DNA of 64,000 bases, taken from positions 2,096,001 through 2,160,000 of the forward strand of contig NZ_CP095740.1 in assembly GCF_023078455.1 (NCBI RefSeq). The letters run 5' to 3'. Of the stretch, positions 7,732-15,980 are shown one piece after another. Below the pieces are notes generated by a model. The model worked only from the letters and a program-made list of their open reading frames with translations, did no database searches and was not told the origin of the DNA. The translations under genes and the position numbers were made by a program. Each line of letters begins with the position of its first letter. Positions within the stretch are counted from its first letter, which is position 1. Origin of the DNA: Luteibacter aegosomatis. Lineage in GTDB: Bacteria > Pseudomonadota > Gammaproteobacteria > Xanthomonadales > Rhodanobacteraceae.

Positions 7732-8090
7732 GCGACGTCATTACAATCTTGGGCAATACACGCGTACTGTCTTGCGACCCGAACGGCACCCACATTTCTA
7801 CAGAGGCTGATATCAACGGCGTCATCGGAACCGCTTTTGACGAAAGGGCCGACCTGGTTGCATTGCCGGCAGCGCGACTAAGCCAGAATTTCTTCGATCT
7901 CCAAACGGGATTTGCGGGGCTGCTCGTTCAGAAATTCGTCAATTACCAACTTCGCCTGGCAGTCCTCGGTGACATTTCAAGTGCATGCACGCGAAGCAGG
8001 GCTCTGAAGGACTTCGTGTACGAATCAAATCACGGATCGTCGTGCTGGTTCTTGGACGATTTGGAGGACCTGGGCAGGAAGTTGGTCTGA
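7728..8090 (+). CDS. DUF4180 domain protein
   Basis: 120 residues: SEADI-like motif (ISTEADINGVIGTAFDERAD), ALPAARLSQNFFDLQTGFAG, LVQKFVNYQLRLAVLGD and a C-terminal GSSCWFLDDLEDL, all typical of DUF4180. Members are small cytosolic proteins often encoded beside regulators; no biochemical role is established to my knowledge. Its ATG overlaps the hydrolase stop. It is the last gene of the operon; about 120 bases follow before the ADP-ribosylglycohydrolase gene. Confidence 0.8.
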   Translation: MSDVITILGNTRVLSCDPNGTHISTEADINGVIGTAFDERADLVALPAARLSQNFFDLQTGFAGLLVQKFVNYQLRLAVLGDISSACTRSRALKDFVYESNHGSSCWFLDDLEDLGRKLV

Positions 8091-8212
8091 CGTTTCTAAC
8101 CCGAATTCCGACAATTTCACCCGACAGAAAGAAGCTCGCCATTTGCTCATTCCACTTCGTGGTACTCGCATGGGATCTTCATTGACGGACGACCAGGATC
8201 TGAGGGCCTCGA

Positions 8213-9169
8213 ATGACTTCCTTACTTGAACGTTACCAAGGCTGCCTTGTCGGGCTTGCCTGTGGTGACGCTGTGGGTACCACCGTGGAGTTCTCCCCGC
8301 GAGGGGCATTCGCGCCGGTGACCGACATGGTCGGTGGCGGGGTTTTCGATCTGAAACCCGGTGAGTGGACCGACGACACCTCCATGGCGCTGTGCCTCGC
8401 GCAGAGCTTTCTCTGCCAGCGGCGGCATGACCCTGCCGACCAGTTGCGGCGCTACATCAATTGGCGCGATCACGGCTACATGAGTTCGAACGGCGAATGT
8501 TTCGATATCGGATCGACGGTGTCCACCGCGCTGCATTTTCACGAAAAATACGGCAATCTCGTTGCCGAGACATCGGACCCCATGATGGCTGGCAATGGCT
8601 CCATCATGCGGCTTGCCCCCGCCGTTCTGTGGAGTTTTCCCGACGTTGGTGATGCGGTGGACGTTGCCGCCGCCACCTCCCTGACGACGCATGCGGCGCC
8701 AGAGGCGGTGGATGCCTGTCGCGTGCTTGCGGTGGTGCTGGTCAATGCCTTGCGAGGCATGGCCCCAGCTGAGTTGCTCGAAGGCGCCTCCTCGGTCGCC
8801 CGGGAGCCCAGGCTCCGGGCATTGGCGGTACGGCGCATCATGGATCTCGACGTCTCAGCCGTCCGGGGTAGCGGCTATTCGGTCGAATCACTGGAAGCCG
8901 CGCTTTGGTGCGTGATGACCACGGACAATCTTCCGGACGCTGTACTCGCGGCCGCAAACCTTGGCGATGACGCGGATACGACGGCGGCTATCGCAGGACA
9001 GATCGCGGGTGCCGTCTATGGCGTCAATGGCATCCCGAAGGGTTGGCGGGACACCCTGGCCTACGGACCGATGATTTTCGATATTGCCACGCGCCTACAT
9101 GCCGAACGGCCGCTCAGGCAGCGTGGCGAGTTGGACAGCGACGGGGCCTTCTATGGCGATAGGCCCTGA
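8213..9169 (+). CDS. ADP-ribosylglycohydrolase (DraG family)
   Basis: 318 residues. DraG-family metal-binding motifs are all visible: LACGDAVGTTVEF (Asp 19), GEWTDDTSMAL (53-57), GNGSIMRLAP near residue 128, and LGDDADTTAAIAGQIAGA near residue 250. These bind the Mg/Mn pair that cleaves ADP-ribose from Arg or similar acceptors, or from small molecules. No signal peptide. There is no DraT-like transferase nearby. It lies about 5.5 kb from an NAD-consuming Thoeris system, but nothing links them directly; the intervening genes are unrelated. The gene stands alone, with an ATG start after GAGGGCCTCG. Confidence 0.9.
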   Translation: MTSLLERYQGCLVGLACGDAVGTTVEFSPRGAFAPVTDMVGGGVFDLKPGEWTDDTSMALCLAQSFLCQRRHDPADQLRRYINWRDHGYMSSNGECFDIGSTVSTALHFHEKYGNLVAETSDPMMAGNGSIMRLAPAVLWSFPDVGDAVDVAAATSLTTHAAPEAVDACRVLAVVLVNALRGMAPAELLEGASSVAREPRLRALAVRRIMDLDVSAVRGSGYSVESLEAALWCVMTTDNLPDAVLAAANLGDDADTTAAIAGQIAGAVYGVNGIPKGWRDTLAYGPMIFDIATRLHAERPLRQRGELDSDGAFYGDRP

Positions 9170-9280
9170 CACAGGGTGACGTAGTCGGCCCACCCGATGT
9201 TCGACGGGTCACCCGGGCCAGGTCGCAGGATTTGAGACGACCTCAGCTCAGGCTCTTGCCCAGATAATCGGGGGCGGGAA

Positions 9281-9628
9281 ATGACGTACCAGACCAGGAT
9301 GCTCGCGCGGCTTTTGGCCCCGGCAGCTTTCGTGTCCATCATGAGCATGATTCTCGCCTATGCGGCCGAGACTCTCAGCGGTGCGCCTGTCGCACTAGGT
9401 GGAAGGGCGCTTTTCCCATGGGCGGGTGACGCCATCGCGCTTGCGGGCGCCGGCGTCTCCTTCGTTATCTGCGCCTTCCAGTTGTTTCGGTACTGGCGGT
9501 GGACGCGCGATGAAGGGGACCTTTGCTACGTTTGCAGCTGTCTTCTGGGGCGCGAGCGGGAAGGTCGCTTTGGTCCGTACCGGAAGTGCCTTGGGTGCGG
9601 AAAGAACCACGGCTTGGGGAGGATCTGA
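9281..9628 (+). CDS. Small membrane protein with zinc-ribbon-like tail
   Basis: 115 residues. Two hydrophobic segments (LLAPAAFVSIMSMILAYAA and AIALAGAGVSFVICAFQLF) are followed by a cytosolic tail with CYVCSCLLG and YRKCLGCGKNHG, whose two CxxC pairs could form a zinc ribbon. I do not recognise a named family. The next gene starts five bases after its stop, so the two are probably an operon. Confidence 0.6.
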   Translation: MTYQTRMLARLLAPAAFVSIMSMILAYAAETLSGAPVALGGRALFPWAGDAIALAGAGVSFVICAFQLFRYWRWTRDEGDLCYVCSCLLGREREGRFGPYRKCLGCGKNHGLGRI

Positions 9629-9632
9629 CGCC

Positions 9633-10193
9633 ATGGCCATCGAACTGTCCGAAAAGTCATCGGCGCGCATGGCGATCATCTCGACCATACTGTCGGTAGT
9701 GGCGATATTCTCTACTTTGTTGCAGGCTTTTTCCGAGCGCCATTACAGCAAGCTCGGCGTACATCCCAACGTAGTCATCACACCGCTTGCTGAAGGCGCA
9801 TCCAGGCTCGGGTTATATATCAGCAACGATGGACTCGGGCCCGCCTTATTGAAAGATATCCGGGTCGATGTTAACGGGCAGCATTTCAGGGGGTTCGGGA
9901 GCAGCCCGCTGTCTCAGGCTGCCAAGGTGGCGGGTCTCGATCCGATGTGCTTTGCAAGGGGTTGGCCTAAGGAAGGCACGTGGCTCAAGGTGGGGCAGGA
10001 AACCCCGTTCCTGGCGATGACAAGCGCGATCAGACCCGAGTGCATAAAAGAAGCGCTTCGCCTGATAACGGTGACCGATATGCACATCGAGATCGATTAC
10101 GAGGACCTCGATGGAGACGCGTTTCAATTCGTTGGGAACTCGAAGACGAACGACGCCGACGCGATGGACTTGGTGCGTCGGTTGGGTGATTGA
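9633..10193 (+). CDS. Hypothetical membrane-anchored protein
   Basis: 186 residues from the ATG at 9633 (GGGGAGGA upstream). One N-terminal membrane segment (MAIISTILSVVAIFSTLLQAF) is followed by an immunoglobulin-like beta domain (LGVHPNVVITPLAEG, LGLYISNDGLGPALLKDIRV, MHIEIDYEDLDGDAFQF). The topology suggests an exported C-terminal domain. Proteins of this shape are common beside membrane stress or defence genes, but I cannot name the function. Confidence 0.6.
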   Translation: MAIELSEKSSARMAIISTILSVVAIFSTLLQAFSERHYSKLGVHPNVVITPLAEGASRLGLYISNDGLGPALLKDIRVDVNGQHFRGFGSSPLSQAAKVAGLDPMCFARGWPKEGTWLKVGQETPFLAMTSAIRPECIKEALRLITVTDMHIEIDYEDLDGDAFQFVGNSKTNDADAMDLVRRLGD

Positions 10194-10205
10194 GAAAAAC
10201 ATCCC

Positions 10206-10412
10206 TTAAAAACCCTGGATGCTCGGCAACGGAAGCTATGCCCTCGTGCCCGAAGCCACCACCGACGAGCTGCTCAACGGTGCGACCGAGTGGCTGCAAT
10301 GCGCCAAGGGCTTGACCGAGCTGGTGAGCGAGATGATCGGTGACTCTCGATCGCCGTCGACTGATGCTTTCCATGGGTGCCATCGGAGTGCTGACCGACA
10401 TGGGCACGCAGT
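10206..10412 (+). pseudogene. Second, frameshifted copy of the small repeat-family gene
   Basis: Nearly identical to 5755-5969 (WMLGNGSYALVPEATTDELL, then LTELVSEMIGD). It has an 8-base deletion after GGTGACTC that shifts the frame, so the protein no longer matches. It also lacks the native start and ribosome site; upstream sequence belongs to the preceding gene. Homology ends at the same base as in copy 1. A pseudogene or mobile fragment. Confidence 0.65.
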
Positions 10413-10463
10413 TCTGCGAACTTCGAATCCTTCATGGAACCTACGGTTGTTTTAAGCAATTAC

Positions 10464-10850
10464 TTACTTTGATTGTTCGCCCGCCAGCCAAAAGACTAAG
10501 TCCTGAATGGTGTCTACCGATGATGGACGATTTGAGGTCTTTTTGCGAATCAAGTCTTCGAGCGCGTCCTGTGCTCCGCCTAACTGCCAACTGTCCACCT
10601 TAAAGATCTCATCGAGCTTATCCGAAGGTCTAAGTTGTCCGGGACGGATACGGAGTTCCTTCGCAATCGTGCGAAAAACCTCCTCGAACAGAGAGAACGG
10701 TATGGTCATATTCGACATTTCCCATAGGCGTCGAAGGTCGGCATCTTCCCGTGCGCCAAATAGCTTATTTCGCGAATGTCGCGTGAAATAGACGATCAAG
10801 ACGACTAGCGCAATACCGGAAGCGGCAACTACGGACCAAGTCGATATCAT
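10464..10850 (-). CDS. Membrane-anchored putative immunity protein for the RHS gene
   Basis: 128 residues with one N-terminal membrane segment (WSVVAASGIALVVLIVYF) and a cytosolic, acidic domain (FEEVFRTIAKELRIRPGQLR, PSDKLDEIFKVDSWQLGG). It begins two bases after the stop of the giant RHS gene, the normal place for a cognate immunity gene. GC content is visibly lower than in the RHS shell, as is usual for exchanged toxin-immunity tips. Its role is inferred from position. Confidence 0.65.
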   Translation of the reverse strand: MISTWSVVAASGIALVVLIVYFTRHSRNKLFGAREDADLRRLWEMSNMTIPFSLFEEVFRTIAKELRIRPGQLRPSDKLDEIFKVDSWQLGGAQDALEDLIRKKTSNRPSSVDTIQDLVFWLAGEQSK

Positions 10851-10852
10851 GG

Positions 10853-13800
10853 CTAATTCTCAGGAATCGCGTAGATGAAGCCTTCCAGAATGATTGTCGC
10901 ATTGTAGAAGCCTATTCCTACGGTAGCAACGCCGATTAATGCGGCACCGGCCCTTACGGCTGGAGCATTTGCACCTGGTACGCCAAAACCACGCGGCACG
11001 CTGGTCAGCGGATTTTTTGATCCGAGAAGTGCGGGCCGTCCCCCTGTCGCAGGAGCAAGGGATTTAGGCCAGAGCCCTCCAGCCATAGCGGCCGCGTAGG
11101 GCCCCACATCAATCACGTGATCGGCAGTCCAGTCAATGTACCGGTCGCGGTAACGATCCCAGTATCCGTCGTCGCATGAGCGACCTGCCAAGGGCGAGCC
11201 AGGATTCCAGAAGTCGGGGTTGTACATGCTGGCGGAGTCATCTAGCCCAAGCGTGTCTCTGTTATTCAGCGGACGCCCACTTGTGTACAGGTAAGTCGAA
11301 ATGCCAGCAGAGAGGCCCATGGGGTCGCTTTGAATATATCGGCCCGTCGCCGGTTCATAATCGCGGTTAACGTTGTAATTCAATCCGCTCTCCGCATCGA
11401 AGTATTGTCCGGGGAGGCGCAGGTTGAGGACGTATCCCGTCGCAGACGTTGGTGGCATTTCGCCGAACGGATTGCTGGCGTAGGGCCACTGCCAGAGTGT
11501 CGAGCCCGCCGCACTCGTTACCGCGCGGGGGGTATCGAGACCATCGGCATGGATGAAAGCCACCGAAGTGGTGGTGCCGGCGTGGTCGACGATCCCGACC
11601 GGAAGGTCGTCCAGCCATACATAGTCACGTGAGGCTGTTCCCATCGACTCTGCCAGCAGCTGGTTCGTTTCGTTGTAGTCAAAACGCGTAACGGCACTCC
11701 CCACCGTTTTCTGCACGCGTTGGCCCAGCGCGTTGAGCACATAGGTACCCACGGTAGCGCCGTCCTTCTGTACCGAGGTCAGGCGGTTCCGCTGGTTGTA
11801 GCCGAACGTATAAGCCCCGGAGGCCAGTACGCTGGACGTGGTGTTCCCGCGTGCGTCCACTTGGCGCGTCGTCGCGCCGACGCCGATGAGATGATGCGTG
11901 CCGGTGGCATAGCTATAAGCGCCAGTGAGGATGCCGGGCCCTGTCTTGCTCAGTCGGTCGCCGGTCTTGTTATAGGTATAGGCCTCGATGGCGGTCCCGG
12001 CTGGGTTCTTTACGCTGCTCAAGCGGTAGAGCGGGTCGTAGCTGTAGGTCTCGCTCGCCGTCGGCACCCCTGCGGCATTGCCGATGGCCGTGATGTTGCC
12101 GAGCACGTCCCGTTTCACATGGAGGGAAAGTGCCGTGCCCACGATGTCGGTCAGCGCACCGGAGACGTCGTGCGTAATGGTCACCGTCTGGCCGTCGCCG
12201 AGCTTGTACGAAGCCACGGGGCCGAACGAACGGTAGACGACGTTGCTGACGACGGTGGTTGCCGTGCCACCCTGCGGCGTGGCGGTGACGGCCGTGATGT
12301 TGCCGATGCTGTCGCGGGTGTAGGCGATGAGCGTGCCGTTCGGCGTGGTCACCGAGTTGAGGCGATTACCGCGCGTCCAGGTGTAGGCGGTCGTCGTGGT
12401 CGTGGTGCCGACGGTCTGCTGCTTCCTGGCCACGTTGCCGCGTGCGTCGTAACAGAACACGATGCCGCCGTTGCCTTCGACGATGCGGGTCAGGCGGCCC
12501 TTGCCGAAGCTGCCGCTGCATCCAGTGACCGAGTCCGCTTCGTCGTACTTGTACTGCACGTTGAGCGTGGTGTCGGCGTAACTCGTGGAGAGGATGCGGT
12601 TGTTCACGTCATACGTCGACGTGCTGCTGTTGTTGGTGGCATCCGTTGACGTGGTCAGGTTTCCGGCGGCATCGAACGCGCGGGACGTCGTGCCGGTGTC
12701 CGGGCTGTGCAGGCCGGTGACGTTGCCGAGGGAATCGATGTCGTAGGTGGTGTTCAATCCGTCCGGATCGCTGAAACCCGTGACTCGGTCGAGTGCATCG
12801 AAGGAGGTGACCGACTGGGCGTCCTTCGTGGCCGTGTCCGTGCCCTGATAGTTGTGGAGCGTGCTGACCAGCCGGTTGAGCCCATCGAACACCTGCTTGC
12901 GCTGGATGCCGAGGCCGTCCTGGCTGTGGACGAGGTTGCCGTCGGCGTCGTAGCTGTCGGCATACGTCGCCGAGAACACCGTGCGATTCAGCCCGTCGGT
13001 GATGGCCGTGAGCTGGCCCAGGGTGTTGAAGCTTTGCGAGGTGCTGCGAACCACGGTACCGGCGGCCGTGATGACCTGTTCCTTCGTGCGGTTGCCGGCG
13101 GCATCGAGGGTGTAGTGGTAACGCCGTCCCTGGCCATCCGTCACATCGGTCAGGCGGTGGGCGGCGTCGTAGGTGTAGGTCGTGGTGACCTTATCGGGAT
13201 CGGTCACCTGGTGAACGGTGCCGTCCGGGTTGTAGGTGACGGTGGTCACCGCGTCGCTGCTCGACGGCGCCCCGGACGCCTGTGCGCGGACCGTGGTCGT
13301 CGCCAGCCAGCCGCGGGGAGTGTACGTGTAGTCGGTGAGCACGCCGTTGGGAGCCTTGATACGCGTCGGCCGTCCGGCCTTGTCGTAGCTCACGAAGGTG
13401 GTGACCAGACCCGCACCGTCCGTGACGGTCTTCAGGTCTCCCGGACGGTGGCACGCGCCGCCCAACGTGGCGCAGCCCGACTCGTCGAGTTGCTGGTACC
13501 AGGCGTAAGTCAGGGTGTCGCCCACATCCGTGCGCGGTCCGTCGACCTTGAGCAGCAGACCGAGGAGCGGGCAGGTGGTCGACACGCTCTCGCAATAGGC
13601 GAGGTTGGTGCGACGAACCCCAGCGGGCACGGTGCCGGTGGCGGCACAGCTGTAGGAGGGGGCCTTGACCGGGTCGATGAGGCATTGGGCCGTGGTCTGG
13701 CCCCGGCTGTTGTACGCCCAACCTTCCTTCTGCACGATGCTGCCCGAAGCGTCCTTGACCGTGCGAAGCAGCGGCACGCGCAACGACGTGTTCCAGGTGG

Positions 13801-15451
13801 TATCGATGGTGCGTTGGTCGGCGGAACCCTGGGCGTCGATTTCCTGCGTCGGCAGGCCGTTGGCGTCGTAGGTCATCGCCCGGACGTTGCCGTTGAAGTC
13901 GGTGTAGCTCGCCGGGCGTGAGTTGGCGTCGTAGGTGCGGGAAGCATACGGCTGGCCGCATTCGCCACAGGGCTTGTCGATGGTGGCTACCCGGAACAGG
14001 CCCTGGACCGTGGCATAGCCTTGGTGGGAGACCCCGCCGAGGGGATAAGTCACGTCGGACGATCCATCGGCGTTGTAGGCGACAGCCACCCGCCCGGTAC
14101 CGCCGGCGAATTGGGTCGAGGTGGCCCGGCCGGTGCCGTCGAAGGCCGTGTCCTCGTAACGCACGCCGTTCTCGTCGACGAGGCCGGTCATGGCCGACGG
14201 CAGGTTGTTGCCGCCCGTGAGGGTCGATTCGTTGTAGACGTACTGGCGCGTTTTGCCGTCGGGATACTGAACCGACGTCAGGTTGCCGGTGGTGTCGTAT
14301 CCGTAGACGAACGTGCCGCCGTCGGGAAGGGTGAGTTGGTGGATATGCGCATTGGCATCGTAGGTAAACGACAGCGCGCGGCCTCCGGGAGCAGTGACGG
14401 TGAGCAGCAGGCCAGGCTTCGGAGCGATGGACGGATCGGTCAGCGTGTCACTGTAGGTGAGCGTGGCCGTCTGGCCGGTCGGGTCCTGGATGGTCAGCAG
14501 ATGACCGTCGGGGCTGTAGGTTTCGGTATGGCGGAGGGCGGCGACCCATAGCGAGTAGCCGGCCGTCGCCCCTTGGGCATCGACCGACTCGGTGAGGATG
14601 TCGGGATTATTCGGGGTGGTGGTCCAGGCGGTCGTTGCGTTTCTATGGAAAACTTCCGCCAAGCCGCTCGGCCGTGAAGCAGTCGCTACGACGACTCCCG
14701 CGGTACTGGTGGTGACCGTCAGACCACGGTTGAACGAATGACTCCAATGGGCGCCCATCGAACTGTCGGGCGCGGACGGATGGCTGTTGTAGAACCGTCG
14801 GAACCGGAGCCAGTCGCTGGCCGTGTAGTCGTCTTCCTGTATGTACTTATTGCCAGTGGCCGTGTTGATGGGGTCGCCAGCCGAAGGCGTTCCCGTATCC
14901 GGCACACCCTTGCCCGACTCGCAACTCGGGCTATCGCCGCCACCGGAGCTGCTGTTGCCACCGCCGCCGTCGCTGCCTTCGCCGCCGTCGCAACCCGCTC
15001 CCTCGCCGTTGTTCTGGCCCGCGTCGAAGCTGTACTCGGTGGCGAAGATGCCGTTGCCGCCGCCGCAAGGCGACTGGAGCAGCATGCCGGCGACCTGGCC
15101 GCCTGTCTCGTAAGGGTCGTAATACTCGGGGTCATAGCCACAATCGTAGCCAGGCCAGACCCGTTGCCAATCGGCCCACCAGTGGTCCATGGCTTCGCCT
15201 ATGGAAGCGAAAGGGCCGTTGTCGGCATAGCCATGGTGGTAATAAGGAGCATCCCAGTAGATTCCCGATCCGTCGGAGGCAACGGCAGCAACGTTAAATC
15301 GTTTGACGGCGTACGGCGTTGTCGACGGCACCGCGACTGCTGGGGGACGCGTACTGCTTGAGGACGCCGGGCCGTCGCCAGGAAGGGCGTGGGCAGCGAA
15401 TGAGAGCAGCAAAGCGAAGAGCATCGCAACGCCGTATCGGACGAGGTTCAT
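10853..15451 (-). CDS. Giant RHS repeat protein with short variable C-terminal domain
   Basis: 1532 residues starting at MNLVRYG, giving a signal peptide (AMLFALLLSFAAHALPG). An upstream in-frame start at 15496 would hide it. A Ser/Gly-rich linker and DUF6531-like entry (GDPINTATGNKYIQEDDYTA, about residue 190) are followed by many YD repeats (GxxxxYxYDxxGNL) forming the RHS shell. The core (NPFGE, GYVLNLRLPGQYFDAESGLN, GRYIQSDPMGL) is at about 1320-1380. The last 140 residues are variable, of lower GC, with a hydrophobic end (AGAALIGVATVGIGFYNATI). RHS proteins deliver a C-terminal toxin to neighbouring cells. No nuclease motif is visible; the tip may act on membranes. Secretion appears Sec-dependent, as no PAAR or VgrG part is present. 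Confidence 0.88.
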   Translation of the reverse strand: MNLVRYGVAMLFALLLSFAAHALPGDGPASSSSTRPPAVAVPSTTPYAVKRFNVAAVASDGSGIYWDAPYYHHGYADNGPFASIGEAMDHWWADWQRVWPGYDCGYDPEYYDPYETGGQVAGMLLQSPCGGGNGIFATEYSFDAGQNNGEGAGCDGGEGSDGGGGNSSSGGGDSPSCESGKGVPDTGTPSAGDPINTATGNKYIQEDDYTASDWLRFRRFYNSHPSAPDSSMGAHWSHSFNRGLTVTTSTAGVVVATASRPSGLAEVFHRNATTAWTTTPNNPDILTESVDAQGATAGYSLWVAALRHTETYSPDGHLLTIQDPTGQTATLTYSDTLTDPSIAPKPGLLLTVTAPGGRALSFTYDANAHIHQLTLPDGGTFVYGYDTTGNLTSVQYPDGKTRQYVYNESTLTGGNNLPSAMTGLVDENGVRYEDTAFDGTGRATSTQFAGGTGRVAVAYNADGSSDVTYPLGGVSHQGYATVQGLFRVATIDKPCGECGQPYASRTYDANSRPASYTDFNGNVRAMTYDANGLPTQEIDAQGSADQRTIDTTWNTSLRVPLLRTVKDASGSIVQKEGWAYNSRGQTTAQCLIDPVKAPSYSCAATGTVPAGVRRTNLAYCESVSTTCPLLGLLLKVDGPRTDVGDTLTYAWYQQLDESGCATLGGACHRPGDLKTVTDGAGLVTTFVSYDKAGRPTRIKAPNGVLTDYTYTPRGWLATTTVRAQASGAPSSSDAVTTVTYNPDGTVHQVTDPDKVTTTYTYDAAHRLTDVTDGQGRRYHYTLDAAGNRTKEQVITAAGTVVRSTSQSFNTLGQLTAITDGLNRTVFSATYADSYDADGNLVHSQDGLGIQRKQVFDGLNRLVSTLHNYQGTDTATKDAQSVTSFDALDRVTGFSDPDGLNTTYDIDSLGNVTGLHSPDTGTTSRAFDAAGNLTTSTDATNNSSTSTYDVNNRILSTSYADTTLNVQYKYDEADSVTGCSGSFGKGRLTRIVEGNGGIVFCYDARGNVARKQQTVGTTTTTTAYTWTRGNRLNSVTTPNGTLIAYTRDSIGNITAVTATPQGGTATTVVSNVVYRSFGPVASYKLGDGQTVTITHDVSGALTDIVGTALSLHVKRDVLGNITAIGNAAGVPTASETYSYDPLYRLSSVKNPAGTAIEAYTYNKTGDRLSKTGPGILTGAYSYATGTHHLIGVGATTRQVDARGNTTSSVLASGAYTFGYNQRNRLTSVQKDGATVGTYVLNALGQRVQKTVGSAVTRFDYNETNQLLAESMGTASRDYVWLDDLPVGIVDHAGTTTSVAFIHADGLDTPRAVTSAAGSTLWQWPYASNPFGEMPPTSATGYVLNLRLPGQYFDAESGLNYNVNRDYEPATGRYIQSDPMGLSAGISTYLYTSGRPLNNRDTLGLDDSASMYNPDFWNPGSPLAGRSCDDGYWDRYRDRYIDWTADHVIDVGPYAAAMAGGLWPKSLAPATGGRPALLGSKNPLTSVPRGFGVPGANAPAVRAGAALIGVATVGIGFYNATIILEGFIYAIPEN

Positions 15452-15980
15452 CGGACAGCTTCCCTGGAGTGTGCCGTAGGCTGAAGGGCCGGGCATCGCG
15501 GGAAGGGTGCGCCCTTAGGCTTGGGTCGGTCTGTAGGGGAAATCTTACAGTCGTCAGATTTGTGACGTAGGTCAGCCTGGCGATTGACGTCCCCCGGGGG
15601 CGTGACATCTTGAGCGCGTTGTTCCCGTCAGCGGTCGCAATCCATTAAGCGGGCAAGATGGCTTCGCCCGTTGCTCCATGTCCCCGCGACTGAAGACCTA
15701 CTGGGACGCCTTCTGCCGAACCGCCAACTCCTCGACGACGTCACGGACGCCTTATGCGCACAAACTTGCGTTACGCGCCGTTTGTAGTGGCCGATCTTGC
15801 AAAAGTAACCATTGAACACCAAGGTTGGGCAAAAATCGTAAATTCCTGACATCTCGCATTTACGAAGACTTAATTCCCCGTTTCAGATGCTAACGCCACC
15901 GTATTCACTTACGGCAAGGGGGCGGTCGTGGGGTAGGGACTCGCGACCCGACAATTCAAGCGGGAACCAGGGGACTACGG
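15452..15980. promoter_or_regulatory. Divergent promoter region between two giant RHS genes
   Basis: About 530 bases separate the two outward-facing RHS genes. A perfect 10-bp palindrome CCCCCGGGGG lies at 15591-15600, and the right third (15780-15890) is AT-rich as a promoter would be. A 45-codon frame at 15678-15815 (MSPRLKTYWDAFCRTANSST) reads like the start of an ASCH-type protein and could be a relic. I cannot place the -10/-35 boxes with confidence. Confidence 0.4.

Noticed and set aside
81-9169. Thoeris and the DraG-type hydrolase as one system
   Set aside because: RHS, IS and an unrelated operon lie between them; no shared operon or orientation signal beyond the same strand.
11720-13921. 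Plus-strand frames opposite the minus-strand RHS gene
   Set aside because: Shadow frames of the YD-repeat region.
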